This document shows positions 29,516 through 41,519 of a stretch of DNA of 64,000 nucleotides, in pieces. The DNA comes from Rhipicephalus microplus. Lineage: Eukaryota > Arthropoda > Arachnida > Ixodida > Ixodidae. How positions within the stretch are numbered: position 1 is the stretch's first letter; each line of letters begins with the position of its first letter. Where the stretch lies: positions 106,348,145-106,412,144 of the forward strand of contig NC_134709.1 in NCBI RefSeq assembly GCF_043290135.1, in the 5' to 3' direction. The notes under the pieces were generated by a model, which was not told where the DNA came from, did no database searches, and was given only the letters and a program-made list of their open reading frames with translations. The position numbers were made by a program, and so were the translations under genes.

Positions 29516-29706
29516 AGTTGTTCCTTTGCTTGTCAATGTGATGTACTTATGCATTGTCATTGTGTTTCGCGCATGACTAGTGCGACTGGTAACTGTATAA
29601 AAGCGAATACCTTCACAACAAATAAATTGTTGGCAGTTCAGTGCTCTGTCTCGTCTCTTCTTCTGTCACCTCCTGCCCTGTCGATCGCACTGGTAAGCAC
29701 CCTTTA

Positions 29707-29717
29707 TGGACTTTCTG
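29707..29717 (+). repeat. 11-bp target duplication of the Penelope-like insertion (right)
   Basis: TGGACTTTCTG, same as 23762-23772. Gypsy-2 pol resumes here. Confidence 0.88.
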
Positions 29718-32700
29718 CTCGATATCGGAGCCGTGATTGACTTGCAAGAGTCGCAGGTGACGTTTTCCACGGCAAACGCTTTAGCGCACAGCCCTCACGA
29801 CAGTTACGTCAATGCATTGAGAATTGTCGACGATGACCTCACGTTACCGCCGAAGAGTAGCTTGTTGACCCTGGTAACCTGCGACGTTTTCGATGAATTC
29901 AATGACTATGAAGGTATTGCAGAGGCAAATATCTCACTGCTGCTCAAACGAAATATCTGCGTAGCCCGATGTCTTGTTCGGTTAGAGAATAAACGCTCTC
30001 GAGTCCTACTGAATAACTTCAGCAATGAGTTTCAGCACGTCCCTAGAGGCACCACTGTCGCTTTCCTCAGTGAAATCGCCGACTTTTCTGATGTCAGCCC
30101 ATTAGATACGACTTCACCACTTGCAAAATCTTGTACTGACCTGGACAGCCGCATTCACGTTAATCTAGACTTGCCGAATTCACAAAAAGAGCGGCTTCTG
30201 AACCTCGTGACGGCATTTTCGGACTGCTTCACCACAGCATTTAATGTTCAACGTACTACCGTTACAAAACACCGCATTGTTACCGAGGAGTCGGCGTGGC
30301 CTCTTCGCCAACATCCATACCATGTGTCCCCGAAGGAAAAAGAGGTGATGAGGCGTCAAGTACAAGAAATGCTGAATTATGACGTCATACAACCCTCGAC
30401 CAGTCCGTGGGCATCACCTGTTGTCCTAGTAAAAAAAAGACAACACACTATGCTTCTGCGTCGACTACCGACGGCTTAACAAAATCACAAAACGCGATGT
30501 TTACCCTCTGCCACGAATTGATGAGGCCCTAGACCGTCTACACCATGCCCAGTTCTTTACATTATTAGATGTCAAGTCAGGGTACTGACAAATTGAAGTT
30601 CACGAGGGCGACCGTGAAAAAACCGCATTCGTTACTCCCGACGGAGTCTACGAATTTAAAGTGCTGCCTTTCGGTCTCTGTTCCACTCCCGCCACAATTC
30701 AACGCATGATGGACACTGTACTTGCTGGACTAAAGTGACAGACGTGTCTTGCACACGTGCATGATGTCGTTGTGTTTTCAAGCACGTTTGACGAACATCT
30801 TAAAGGCTAAAAAACGTCCTCACTGCTATAAGGAGAGCAAACGTTACTATTAAGCCCGAAAAGTGCTACTTTTGCTATCAGGAACTCAAATTTCTCGCCA
30901 CGTGGTGAGCCCTGGGGGTGTTCGACCAGATCCGGAAAAGTTGGATGCCGTTGCCGATTTCCCTCGTCCTGGAGACAAGAAGGCTCTTCAGCGATTCCTC
31001 GGACTCTGTGCCTACTACTGCCATTTTGTCGAAAGATTTTCAAAAATCGCGGAACCTCTTACAAGACTGACACGGCCAGATGTACCCTTCGTATGGACGG
31101 AAGAGCAACAACAAGCTTTCGTAGAGCTACGCAATCGACTGCAGACAGCTCCAGTGCTGGCACATTTTGACGATACTGCTGACACTGAGATTCACATGAA
31201 CGCCAGCAACGTATAAATTGGAGCCATTCTTGTTAAATGGCAGGACGGCGCGGAGCGTGTAATCGCTTACGCGAGCCGTAGTCTCACAAGAGCAGAGGCT
31301 AACTACTCTACCGCCGAAAAGAAGTGCCTAGCAGTCGTTTGGGCCATTAGCAAGTTCGACCCTACCTATACGGCCGGCCTTTTCGAGCTGTCAGTGACCA
31401 CCATTCGCTCTGCTCGCTTGCCAATCTACGGGATCCATCAGGCCGCCTCGCCCGCTTGAGCCTCCGCCTTCAAGAGTACGACATAACGGTGGTCTACCGA
31501 TCAGGACATAAGCACACAGATGCTGACTGCCTGTCTCGTGCTCCCATTTCCCCGACATCATCTGACACTGAACACGATTTACCGTTTCTTGGCATCGTCG
31601 ATGTGGTACGGATGGCTGAGCTTCAACGTGAGGACACTGAGCCACTACCTGTCATCCAGCATCTTCAAGGAGAAGACGTCATCGTCCCACGCCGGCTCTC
31701 ACGTGGATTAACATCGTATTGCCTGCGGAACAATGTTCTCTACAAGAGAAATCTTGAGAGCAGCCAGGAAACCTTTCTCCTCACCGTGCCAACGGCACTG
31801 CGTGAGGAAGTTTTGTAGGTGTGCCACGACGATCCTTCTGCCAGTTACTTAGGCTTTGCTAGGACATTAGCACGCATCCGACAAAGGTACTACTGGCCAC
31901 AGCAGTATTCGTTCATTCAGCGCTATGTCCGCACCTGCCGTGACTGTCAGAGACGTAAAGTTTCACCCGCAAAGCCCGCCGGGTTGCTCCAAACTTTAGA
32001 TCCACCTCGAGCACCGTTTCAGCAAGGGGGAATGGATCTTCTTGGTTCATTCCCTACGTGATTCTCAAAAAATAAGTGGATAATTGTCGCAACCGACTAT
32101 CTGACTCGCTATGCAGAAACCAAAGCTGTGCCTAATGGAACTGCAGTTGAAGTCGCCGGATTCTTTGTCCACGACATTGTTTTGCGTCATGGTGCACCTG
32201 CCGTTATCATAACCGATCGCGGAGCAGCATTTACGGCAGAGTTATTGCGACAAGCCACCAAGCTGACGCACACTAACCACCTGATAACAACAGCTTAGCA
32301 TCCCCAAACGAACGGCTTGACGAAGCGGTTAAACAAAACAATTACCGACATGCTATCTATGTGTGTTGATGTAGAGCACAAAACGTGGGATGAAACTTTG
32401 CCATACGTCACGTTTGCTTATAACACCGCAGTGCAAGAGACCACAGACCTAACACCATTCAAGCTTGTTTATGGCCGTCGCGTCACAACACCGTTAGACG
32501 CTATGCTCCCCGTAGACCAGGACACGAGCGGAAATGTCAGCGTTGACGACTTCATTGAGAAAGCCGAGGAAGCCCGCCAGCTTTCATGGAACCGCATTTG
32601 CAGCAGCAAGATGTCGACGCTCGCCGTTACCGAAGGCCGAAGGAACGTCCACTATCAACCAGGTGACTATATATAGGTGTGGACACCAGTTCGACATCGT

Positions 32701-32879
32701 GGCCTTTCGGAGAAGCTATTGCGACGCTACTTCGCCCTTACGAAGTTGTGCGCTGCCTCAGTGACGTGAATTACGAGGTAATTCCTGAAAGCTTGGATAC
32801 CAGTTTAAACCGAAGACGTCCACATCTAGAAGTAGTCCATGTAGTACGGATGAAACCGTACCACGCCCGCGAGTTATGA
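29718..32879 (+). pseudogene. pol: Gypsy-2 Pol, 3' part (PR end, RT, RNase H, integrase)
   Basis: Continues the protease (DIGAVIDLQESQVTF) and the spacer. RT begins with HRIVTEESAWPLRQHPYHVSPKEKE. The frame breaks in VKK at about 30432. Later motifs are KVLPFGLCSTPATIQRMMD, and at the active site HVHD (30754-30765) replaces YxDD, so a catalytic Asp and the Tyr are lost. RNase H (EIHMNASNV then stop, [18 protein letters not shown]) and integrase (zinc region YVRTCRDCQRRK, core IITDRGAAFTAE, HPQTNGL, end HVVRMKPY) follow with several stops. Clearly dead and old. Confidence 0.9.
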
Positions 32880-32995
32880 ACTGTTCGAACTTTTTTCTTG
32901 TCCACAACAGCGCGGGCTTATGTGTTTTTTTCGTTGACCTGGCCATCTTTTTTATGACCATTTCTAGCTTCTTAGTCAATCGACCGGGACGATTG

Positions 32996-33012
32996 CTCTT
33001 GAAAGGGGGGAA
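32996..33012 (+). other. Gypsy-2 polypurine tract
   Basis: TTGAAAGGGGGGAA precedes the 3' LTR. Confidence 0.75.
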
Positions 33013-33168
33013 TTTACGCAAGGTAGGCTGGCAACTATAGTGGCCAACATCTGAGGAGGATAACGAAGTAGTTCTGTGGGCGCGTGCTCTGGTGTTCGTG
33101 CTTTTTGGCCTTTGGTCACGAAAGTAAACGCCCTGCCTTTGTGCCTGCATCCCTGTGCCTTTGTGACA
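33013..33168 (+). repeat. Gypsy-2 3' LTR
   Basis: TTTACGCAAGG...TTTGTGACA, 156 bp, about 96% identical to the 5' LTR by eye. Confidence 0.88.
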
Positions 33169-36100
33169 TTATCTGCATTTTTGGACACACAATAAGACGC
33201 AGCGATATGCGATATGGTAATCTTATTTAAGATGCACGTTATGTGGCGTTATTTTATATGTGGCCACCAGTAACTTTTGTTGCAAAGACACATGGCACAG
33301 CCGAAACAGGCGTCACCAACCGCTCCAGTCTGAACTGTCATTTGCCGCTTGGCCATTATCATTACAGCCACAAATAAACAGGGGACTCAGCTATAGCTAT
33401 ATACCAGCTTATACTAAAGACAAAGCATGAAGGGTGTTTTGTCATTATTGAGAGCAATTATTTGTTCAGTAACGCTTGCTGCCAAACACAAATACTTTGA
33501 TGTCAAAGCATGAAAAGCTAAATATAAAGCAAAAACAAGTGTCACTAGAAAAACTACAAGCCACACAGTGAAAGATGAATATTTGATATACTTGGTATAT
33601 ATGGCATGCACAAGAGGTGCATGCCTATTATTGTTTTCCCTGTGTTGCAACCTGCTTGCTTTACTCACCCAATGAATCTGGAAATATGCCATGAAAACAC
33701 CGAGCAGCTGAATAAGCACATGTCTAGGGATTTCCGCCGTTCCTATCGGCTAAGCAGCTCTGCAGCCTGCACTGTTCTGCAATCAATCGGTAAGACAAAT
33801 TTTTACTCAACGTATTTGGTTGACAGATATACGCGCAAGACGCGTAACAACTCTATAGGAAGCTTGCATGATATTGTGCTTGTTAGCAAAACGGACGCTA
33901 ATATCAAGTAAGCCTCCCGGCGTGCCCATTCTACCTTTTCGTTCTTAAAACTTCATCAACTCACGAGTAATGTTGCCGCAAATGGTAATTTCTCTCCCAC
34001 TATCAGGTAGTTCACACTGGCAGTGCGTTGAAGAATGGGTTTGTATGTCAAACACATTCCAATGAGTGAACAGTAAGCATGCAATAACATTTTGTCAGCT
34101 GTTTAAAAAACAGCATGAAGGTTGTTTTGCTAAAACTCATGTTTTTTATGAGCATCATCTATTTTGATATTTACATTCGTGAGCATTAGCAGAAAGAACA
34201 CAGGTTCATCTTTATTCAATGATTTTTCGTAATATATTATTATGAATTCAACTTACTCAATATTAAAAGACAGATTTCCGCTTGAGCAATCAGTGCTATG
34301 AACACTATTACACTTGGCAACTTCATTTTGCCCAGAACAGTGGCAAGCTAGGCTAGTTTCTTTGGATGAACAATAATGAACAGTGGGAACTAGTGAGTAG
34401 GAACTAGTGACATCAGTAAGAAAATTGTGGGACAAGCACAGACTGCTAACTGTATATTTCATGGCACAAAGCTTTTTATGAATAATTAAACCAGACAACT
34501 TGTTCAAAATAAGGTTCAGTTGGAAACAAACAAGTTACAAAATCAACAACGCCTGCTTTTTTTTAACTGTACCATTATTCGCATGAATTGTGCCCCAATA
34601 GGCATTTACTGGGGTACGTCACAGCGTGACGTCAATGGCACACGTGCAAGGTCTGGCTGGCAAAAAGACTCCCGTGGGTGGCTCAGCGTGGAGCCATTTT
34701 TTTTCAGAGATTAAACTTCTGATTACAGTGGCGCCGCAAGCTTCAGTATGTGTTAGCAAATATCTAGCTGTGTAGTAAACTGCGTGATGAAATACTTGCC
34801 ACGCTGACTATTTATCTTGAAGGAGTTAACACACGTGGCGGCTTGTGCGAGGAACATCGGCATATTCTTTGAAAATGTGCACAGTTGATTGTGGCGTATA
34901 GTGTGCGTTGAAAGGCCTCGACAATATTGGTTCACCAACTGAGAATATGTGTGCGTGGTGTGTGCAGCGTGAATAACAGTGCGTCTTATTTGCGAACACA
35001 TTAGCCCTCGTTGTGGTAGTGATCGGCTGTGGACAAAACTTAATTCGACATTTTAGTCAGAGTAAATATGCGAATGAAGCAGTCATCTGTGAGTGGGTAC
35101 ATCTCAGCGTTTGCGCTGCCTGCAGGAAAAAAATGCATTATAACTGGTCAAAAAGACACCAGTGCTGAAGCTGCATATATGCCTCGCCCCGAATATTACG
35201 CAAATCCAATAAATGTACAACGCGTTTTATCGGAGGCCCCATGTCTTCATGTAAAAATAAAGGCTCTTGTTTCACATATACGTATTGCCTTTACCGCTTA
35301 ATATTTGTGAAATTACGATGCACACTACAAGTTTGTGAGTCTTAAGAGAGTAACGTAGGTATTGAAATGCATTGTAAGTCAGACGTATTGATGTAACTGC
35401 ACAAACAATCATATATATATATAATGAAATGTTCAGTTTAAGACAGCAAAAATTCTCAGTGAGCTATGAGAAACGTCATTAAGGACTTCCCCTTACTTTT
35501 CAAGAGTATTTCTTAACCTCGGCCTAACGAGCAGCAAAAAGTGTTTCTTATTTATTTTTTTTCGTAAAACTTCGATCAGAATTTTGCGACGTGAGTGAAA
35601 CTCTTGTCCGTGACCTATCACCCGGCAGTTCCAATCTTTCTTGTAGCCAATGATGTGCCTCGTTTAAAGCTGCAGTGCACATGTCACAAAAACAATAAAA
35701 TATGTTTACGTCCAACCATGCCTACGTTTCTCAAACCATCTGTCACAGTCAAAGTGCAGAACGTTCGCTTTCAAGGAAGAATACTATTTTTAATCGCTGC
35801 CATATACGACGAGCAACTCATCGCATGTCAACCTAACAGAATCATGCATCCTGGGCGGGAGCCCTTCCTTTTAGTGACTTCAAAGAAACAATTCGCCAAA
35901 ATTTTGTTTGACGAATGCGAACACTCGCAGCCCTGCTATACAGACAGATCCTCTCAACGGAACATTTTGCCAACCAGCCCCTGTACCAAGGGAGGAAATA
36001 GTGGGTGACATGCTCGTTGTGACGTCACACTGCAAACAGGGAGGGCTCTATCAGGCAACGTTTTGCGTAATACATTTTTGAGATGACAGGTTGCACTCAT

Positions 36101-37119
36101 TCCACAATGTTCTTACTCATGTCTCTTGTTCTCACTTTGTTCTGCGCATTACTAGACATTCAGGCACTATGATCTATAAAAACTAAATTCTTTGTTCCCT
36201 CTCGTTCCGTAGAATATATCGCACAAAAAAAGCAAAGCTTAAAGGCTGTCCCGATAAATGTACCATCAAAGATATTCTAGAGCAAACAAGAGTCGGCACT
36301 GGTTTGGTCATTAACCATCTTCCTTGCCTCTTTGCCTTCTTCGTACTGAAACAGACAAACACCTGATGAGCTAGTTAAATGAGAAGTATTATTGCCTCAA
36401 AACTATGAATGCTTGCCTCAGCAACTATACAACAGCACGATAATTACACTACTGCTACTCAGCAGCGAAACACACTTTAATCATGCTGGCGGTACATATT
36501 TGAATAAAAAGCAGCTCTGGCAGACTACGAAATCTCACATTGTGTGTGCAAGTTTTCTTCACAGTCAGGCGTAGAATGTATGTGCTGGCTGGTGCAATAT
36601 CAGGGTTTAAGCGTATGCACGCAATTTTTGAGCGATAACGACAAGCGGCAGCGACATACTTGCGCCGCCGCGCCGTCGCATCGCGACGGCTGCAACCGCA
36701 TGTCGGCAACAAAGTGTCATTCTTGCTTGAAAAAAAAAAGCTTTGCGTAGCCTCATGAGAATGCAAAAAAAAATAAATCAAGTTTGTACGAATTGTCACA
36801 AACTACATTTATTATTGCCTTGTGTAATAAAGGAGAGGCATAAAAGTTTTTGTGGACTTTTTCTTCAATCTTTTGTTTAGTCACGACAGCAGTATCTGCA
36901 TTGACCTCGAGGGTGCACCCAGATGCTGCGGCTTTACCTCAACTATTGTGCCTAAAATATACTATGCCGCAACCATGCCGCTTCGACGCACTTCGCAAGC
37001 TACGTGATAGATGGTCGACTGTGTCGTATGGTCGACTGTGATGAGGCTTATCTATCAACTATTGTGAATGTGTCATGGACCATGCAAGAAAAGTGCCAGC
37101 ATTGCGGATGTTAATAATC
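33169..37119. other. Long unassigned stretch
   Basis: About 4 kb of AT-rich sequence. The longest ORFs (33606-33911, 35595-36008) have no motif I recognise. A GC-rich patch at about 36640-36720 is palindromic in part (GCGCCGTCGCATCGCGACGGC). It may contain promoter or intron sequence of the downstream HARBI1-like gene, but nothing supports that directly. Confidence 0.45.
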
Positions 37120-40100
37120 TAGAAGCAGCGGCAGCTGCGTGCCCGCGTGCATTGGGTGCGGCGTGTATGGGCGAATCGTGCCCGTGAGAGTGAATACTTC
37201 ACGGTGGTAAGTTAGCCTAAACTATTTAGAATCCATACACTGAGATTGAGCTGTTCCCTGTTTTTGAGGTGGAAAAAATAAAAACGGTGACGCCACACTT
37301 TTCTTTAGGTACAACCGCATGACACCACAAAGTTTTCGGAAGCTACTCAGCCTATTGAAATTAGGCGTGCGAGGCAATGGCTGTGTAGAGAAGCAATATC
37401 AACCGGAGAGCGCCTGGCGATGTGTCTAAGGTGAGTAGGATTTTCTTCACATTCTTATTGAAATGTTTTTTCTACAATTAAAAAATTTGCGCGATAGCGT
37501 TAGAGGTCGTAAGCAGTACTTGTTCAGTCGGTGTTGGTGGCGGCATCTTTGGTGGCGAGTAAAAATTCTAGGTACATGCCAATAAAGATATAAATCGAAC
37601 GCCGTCTGCATGTTGGCTTTCAAAGCAGGATTGTTTAGGTCTGCTGAGAAGCGAAGGTAGTCTAGGCGATACTTGTACTTTGAACGCACAAATATGTTGT
37701 CATATTCGCTCCGTTGAGGAGACCGGAAACACCTCTACAGGTAAATCGAATGTCTGTGAGCGTGGGAGCCCGTTCCTGTAGATACCACAGTTGCATTGAA
37801 ACTTTTGAAGGTGTCGCAAATTTTACTGCACAGGCATGTATGATTCCAATAATGTCCACCGTTAAGCATTCAAGTTTCATCCCCAATATATTTGTTCTGT
37901 ATATCCTGCTTTGACAACGCCTTATCACACGCCCTACTCCTGCGCTATACTAGTGGCTACCTAAAAGTAGTTGCTGTAGTCTGTTATTACATCTCTTGCA
38001 GGTACCTGGCTTTTGAAATGTCAATTATCCACATTGCCATGGCTTTGCGCGTGGTCATAGAGACTGCTAGGTTAGCTATTCATTCAACTTGCCGTGTCTT
38101 GTGGGAGGTACTGTCACCACTGTACAAGCAGGTAGGTGAATGTTGTGAGGAATGAAGACCTAGTTGGATGAAATGTCTGTTTTGGCATGTGATCTTGTGT
38201 ACAGAAAATTTGTGCAGCCCTGCTTTAAATCTCATCCAGTGTAACAGGAATGCTTCAAGAGTTATTTAATTTCAGACTTCTGTCTTTCATTATACTCGTG
38301 TCAACTACCCCTCCACATGTCCTTGTGCTTTTTTTTCCTCCTCAAAACCATTCCCAGATAGAGTGTGCCAAGCTGGAGCGAATCCAGTTGATCTATAAAA
38401 CTGTCCCGGATTCTTTCTGTCTATTCGTACACAAAATATTGCTGGCATATTTCTATGTGTGTCATGAAAGGTTTGCCACACCAAATCAGCTAAACAGCAT
38501 CAATATGTTCTACTTTCTGTAACATCAATATAGGCAATCAAATATTCCTTGTGTAATCTACAAGGAAAAAATCCTGGTATGTTGTCAATATGTATGCTGT
38601 TGGTGTATACGGATCTCTTGGTGTTTTAGAAATAATTGATTGATATGAGTGGTGTGCAACGTCCCAATACCCCATAAGAATATGAGAGGCACTGTAGTGG
38701 TGGTGTTTTAGAATTAGTAATATAGTAAGGATGGGAGCAAGTGTTGTTGAACATTGCATGCTGTCGTATGACCACGATAGCCAAGGCTGCTTTATGAGCT
38801 GTCACTGTGTTAATTTTGAAATCATCATCCTTGATATGGAGCTACACATAGGTGTATGCACTTATGTATGCACTATGTATGAATGGGCGACACAGTATGA
38901 CGCTAAAAAGAAATGTATGTTGTAATAACGCCACCAGTCATCTGTTAGGTAGTGTGCATGAGTGTAATATTAGTTTCTCATTATTTCCTTGCAATTAATG
39001 CCCTTTGCTGGCTGCACACTTTTTCACAATACTCTGGATACGTTTTGCAGCCACCAACTGAATCTGAGTGCTGACAGCGCTGCAGGTTTTCGGCAATGCT
39101 GGAAGTTCCCCAACTGCCTTGTGGCAGTTGATGGAAAACATGTTCAAATCAAGTACCCCGAAAAATCGGGAAGCTTGTTCTTTACCTACAAGGGGAGACG
39201 ATTGGTATACTCTGATAATGTTGTGAAGCTGAATGGAAATTTTTGGCAGAGAAGATGGTTATATTGTAGTTGTATTATCTAAAGGCATATGTTTATCTAA
39301 AGAGACAAGGCGCAATCTACGCCCAGCAGTCCAAGATTTGTGTTTCCTCAGACAGAACAAGCCAGCATGAAAAAATAAAATTTACATGAATACATTCAAG
39401 TTGCTGTATACACTCGTGGATAAGCTATAGACTCATGTATAAGGCCGCTTGGTATGTGAATTATGGATTACAGCAACACACTCTACAGCAATCTTTACCT
39501 TCTACATAAACGTCTCAAACATTTACCAAATTATAGTTGCTTACAACATTATAGGTACGAGCAATCAGCTACTGCATCTTGTTTTGTTTTATTTTTCAAA
39601 GCCTGTATTGTATAATGCCATGCCGAAACCATTACTGTAAGTTTCAGATGTAATTTGTGGCATGTTTAGCTCCTATATTCGATTGAATGTGAATAATTTG
39701 AAGACAAAAACTGAGACAAAACAGTTTATTACCTTCACTCATTATGTTCCTAATATCTGTGAGACAGATGTTTAGGTTGAAAAGCGTACCAAAAAAGCGT
39801 TATGCTGTATTACAAAGCGATAGGTGCGCAATTATAGAGCTGTTTGTCATTGAAATGTTAACACAGCCGTTTTGCTAAGTGTGCATAGAAATCCTTAAGG
39901 GAAAGTGTAAAAACGAGCATTAAATGCTTGTAAAAACTGCTACATGTATGCTACACAGTCCTTTCAGTATTTTTGCTATGTGGTTAGACGTCATTACATA
40001 TGAAATCATGCTGGTGTAAACTGAAACTGAACATAAACCTAACTTTACACTCCTTGACCACTAATGATTAGCATACACATGTCTACAATAAAAAATTGAA

Positions 40101-40620
40101 GTGCTTTTGCGTATGCTTTCTTATTGTGTTGTATTGAAGGACAATGTTTTTCACTATAAACATATTACAGTGACTGCCTTTTTTGTAAACAAAATTTCCT
40201 ATATCATTTCATTCCACTTGCAGAAAAACTTCTCAGTTCTCCTCATGACTGTTGCAAACAGCCAATACTTATTCAGGCTGATAGATGTCGGCGCCACAGA
40301 AATAGTCAGCGACGGTGGCGTATTCAAGGACTCTCCCATCGGAAAACGACTGGAGTAGGGAAAATTCAGCTTGCCCAAGGGTGCACCACTTCCATGGGCA
40401 TCAAAAGTTTTCCATACATTTTCATTGTATATGAGGCCTTTCAACTGCGACACGACTTCATGTAACCTTTGTCAGGCATTCAAACTGATTCAACGGATAT
40501 AATTTTCAACTATCGTCTCAGCCGCGCAAGGTAAACCTTGGAATGCCACTCCATGGCAAATGGATATTGGGAGCATATATTTTGACTCTTCTGATAAATT
40601 CTCTAAGCACAAACCTTAGG
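37120..40620 (+). pseudogene. HARBI1-like (PIF/Harbinger) transposase pseudogene with introns
   Basis: Five exon-like blocks in order. Block 1 (about 37120-37206): VRRVWANRARESEYFTV, then a GTAAGT donor. Block 2 (37309-37430): TTTAG acceptor, YNRMTPQSFRKLLSLL and, in another frame, REAISTGERLAMCL, then donor GTGAGT. Block 3 (38002-38131): TTGCAG acceptor, YLAFEMSIIHIAMALRV to LWEVLSPLYKQ, then GTAGGT. Block 4 (39051-39192): TTGCAG, PPTESE, frameshift, FRQCWKFPNCLVAVDGKHV (catalytic Asp region) to SGSLFFTYK; its donor reads GGGAGA, not GTGAGA. Block 5 (from 40224): TTGCAG, NFSVLLMTVAN, VSDGGVFKDSPIGK, and IFNYRLSRAR, the hallmark C-terminal motif. The 2/3, 3/4 and 4/5 junctions are phase-compatible. 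At least three frameshifts and three stops. It could be a decayed Harbinger transposon or a decayed domesticated copy. Confidence 0.85.
38635..38705 (-). mobile_element. Ruka SINE fragment
   Basis: TTGATTGATATGAGTGGTGTGCAACGTCCCAATACCCC...AAGAATATGAGAGGCACTGTAGTGG is a diverged, truncated match to the 3' half of the Ruka copies at 25228 and 60272. It lies inside an intron of the HARBI1-like pseudogene. Confidence 0.7.
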
Positions 40621-41500
40621 TCGGCTAACTCACTCATGAGTCGACTCATTCTGGCGTGAGATAAAGCCATGAGTGGGCATAAATGTGGATGAAAAGTGTT
40701 TTAGTGTGTTTGAGTCAGAACGAGAGCTGCTGAAGGAAATTTTTGTGGAAATTTTCGAGACGTTGCAACTAACGTCACGTTTCCCTTGCAAGGAGCTAGA
40801 GCTCGAAGATGCTCGCTATTGGCAAATTAGGTTCGCTCTTCATTCATTATATTTTTAAAGAGGGACAAGTGCATTGGTAGTGAAACCTACCAGGAGTGAA
40901 GTGAACAATGTGCACCCAAGTGACTTTCGAGTATGTTGTTAATGTTAAAACGTTGAAGTAATTTGAAAGCTACATTATTGCGAAATGCCCCAGCACAAAA
41001 AAAAACAGACAGTTGCCGTTGAAATTGAAGCCATAGAATGTCAAACTAAGTAGAGCTCAAGCATAACGTACATATTTTGTCATTTGGGCTCCCTATGCCT
41101 CACCCAAATTTACCTCAACCGAATCACGTAGAATCGCATTCACTAAAATGTTTCTGAGGAACACTCACTTAGATTGGTGGCTCGATCTCTGGAGTGAGTG
41201 TTCTGACTTATATTTGGAGAAAATGCTCAGTTTAGAATTATTTTCATCATCATCATCACTATCATCATCACCACTGTCGTTTGTCTTTTGATGTGCGCTT
41301 TTTTAGGCTGAAGTGTGCCTATATCGCTTACGAACAAGCTTAACCAGCCATGTATATTATGTGATTCATATTTTCGTCCTTCGTGCTGTGCTGAAATGGT
41401 GGGTTCATGTTTCATGAAAGTATCAGGTTGCGATATCCTGAAGTGTGTGTTTTAAGGTATAGAAACTTTGCATTTGATAAGGAAAATGCTCATCGAGTTG
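40621..41500. other. Unassigned stretch
   Basis: Contains the short near-palindrome ACTCATGAGTCGACTCAT (40632-40649) and a (TCA)n run at about 41246-41272. No recognisable ORF. Confidence 0.4.
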
Positions 41501-41519
41501 TGCACTATCACTTTCTAGA

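Larger units (their letters stand above)
23773..29706. mobile_element. Penelope-like element (PLE), inverted head-to-head pair
   Basis: The outer ends are inverted copies of one ~200-bp 3' region: 23809-24022 on the minus strand and about 29510-29705 on the plus strand, both ending AAGGGTGCTTACC or its complement. Inside each lies a PLE C-terminal coding fragment in the matching orientation. The 36 bp at 23773-23808 are outside the inverted repeat and have no partner on the right. The left copy is split by LINE-B. No PLE reverse transcriptase core remains, so both copies are 5'-truncated. Inverted partial copies are common for Penelope insertions. Confidence 0.85.
21647..33168 (+). mobile_element. 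Gypsy-2: Ty3/gypsy element split by nested insertions
   Basis: Host element of about 5.4 kb after removing insertions: 156-bp LTRs at 21647-21802 and 33013-33168, a primer-binding site, gag, protease, RT, RNase H and integrase. The LTRs differ at about 6 of 156 sites by eye, mostly transitions, so it is older than gypsy-1. It is interrupted in gag by a snap-back insertion (22969-23156) and at the protease C-terminus by 5.9 kb of Penelope-like sequence (23773-29706). Coding regions have many stops and frameshifts. Confidence 0.92.

Noticed and set aside
33606..33911. ORF with FRRSYRLSSSAACTVLQSI as an N-terminal Harbinger or other transposase piece
   Set aside because: The similarity is too short and lacks flanking motifs or splice sites.
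35595..36008. 137-codon plus-strand ORF as a host gene
   Set aside because: No ATG-supported start, no domain, AT-rich neighbourhood; length is within chance for this window.
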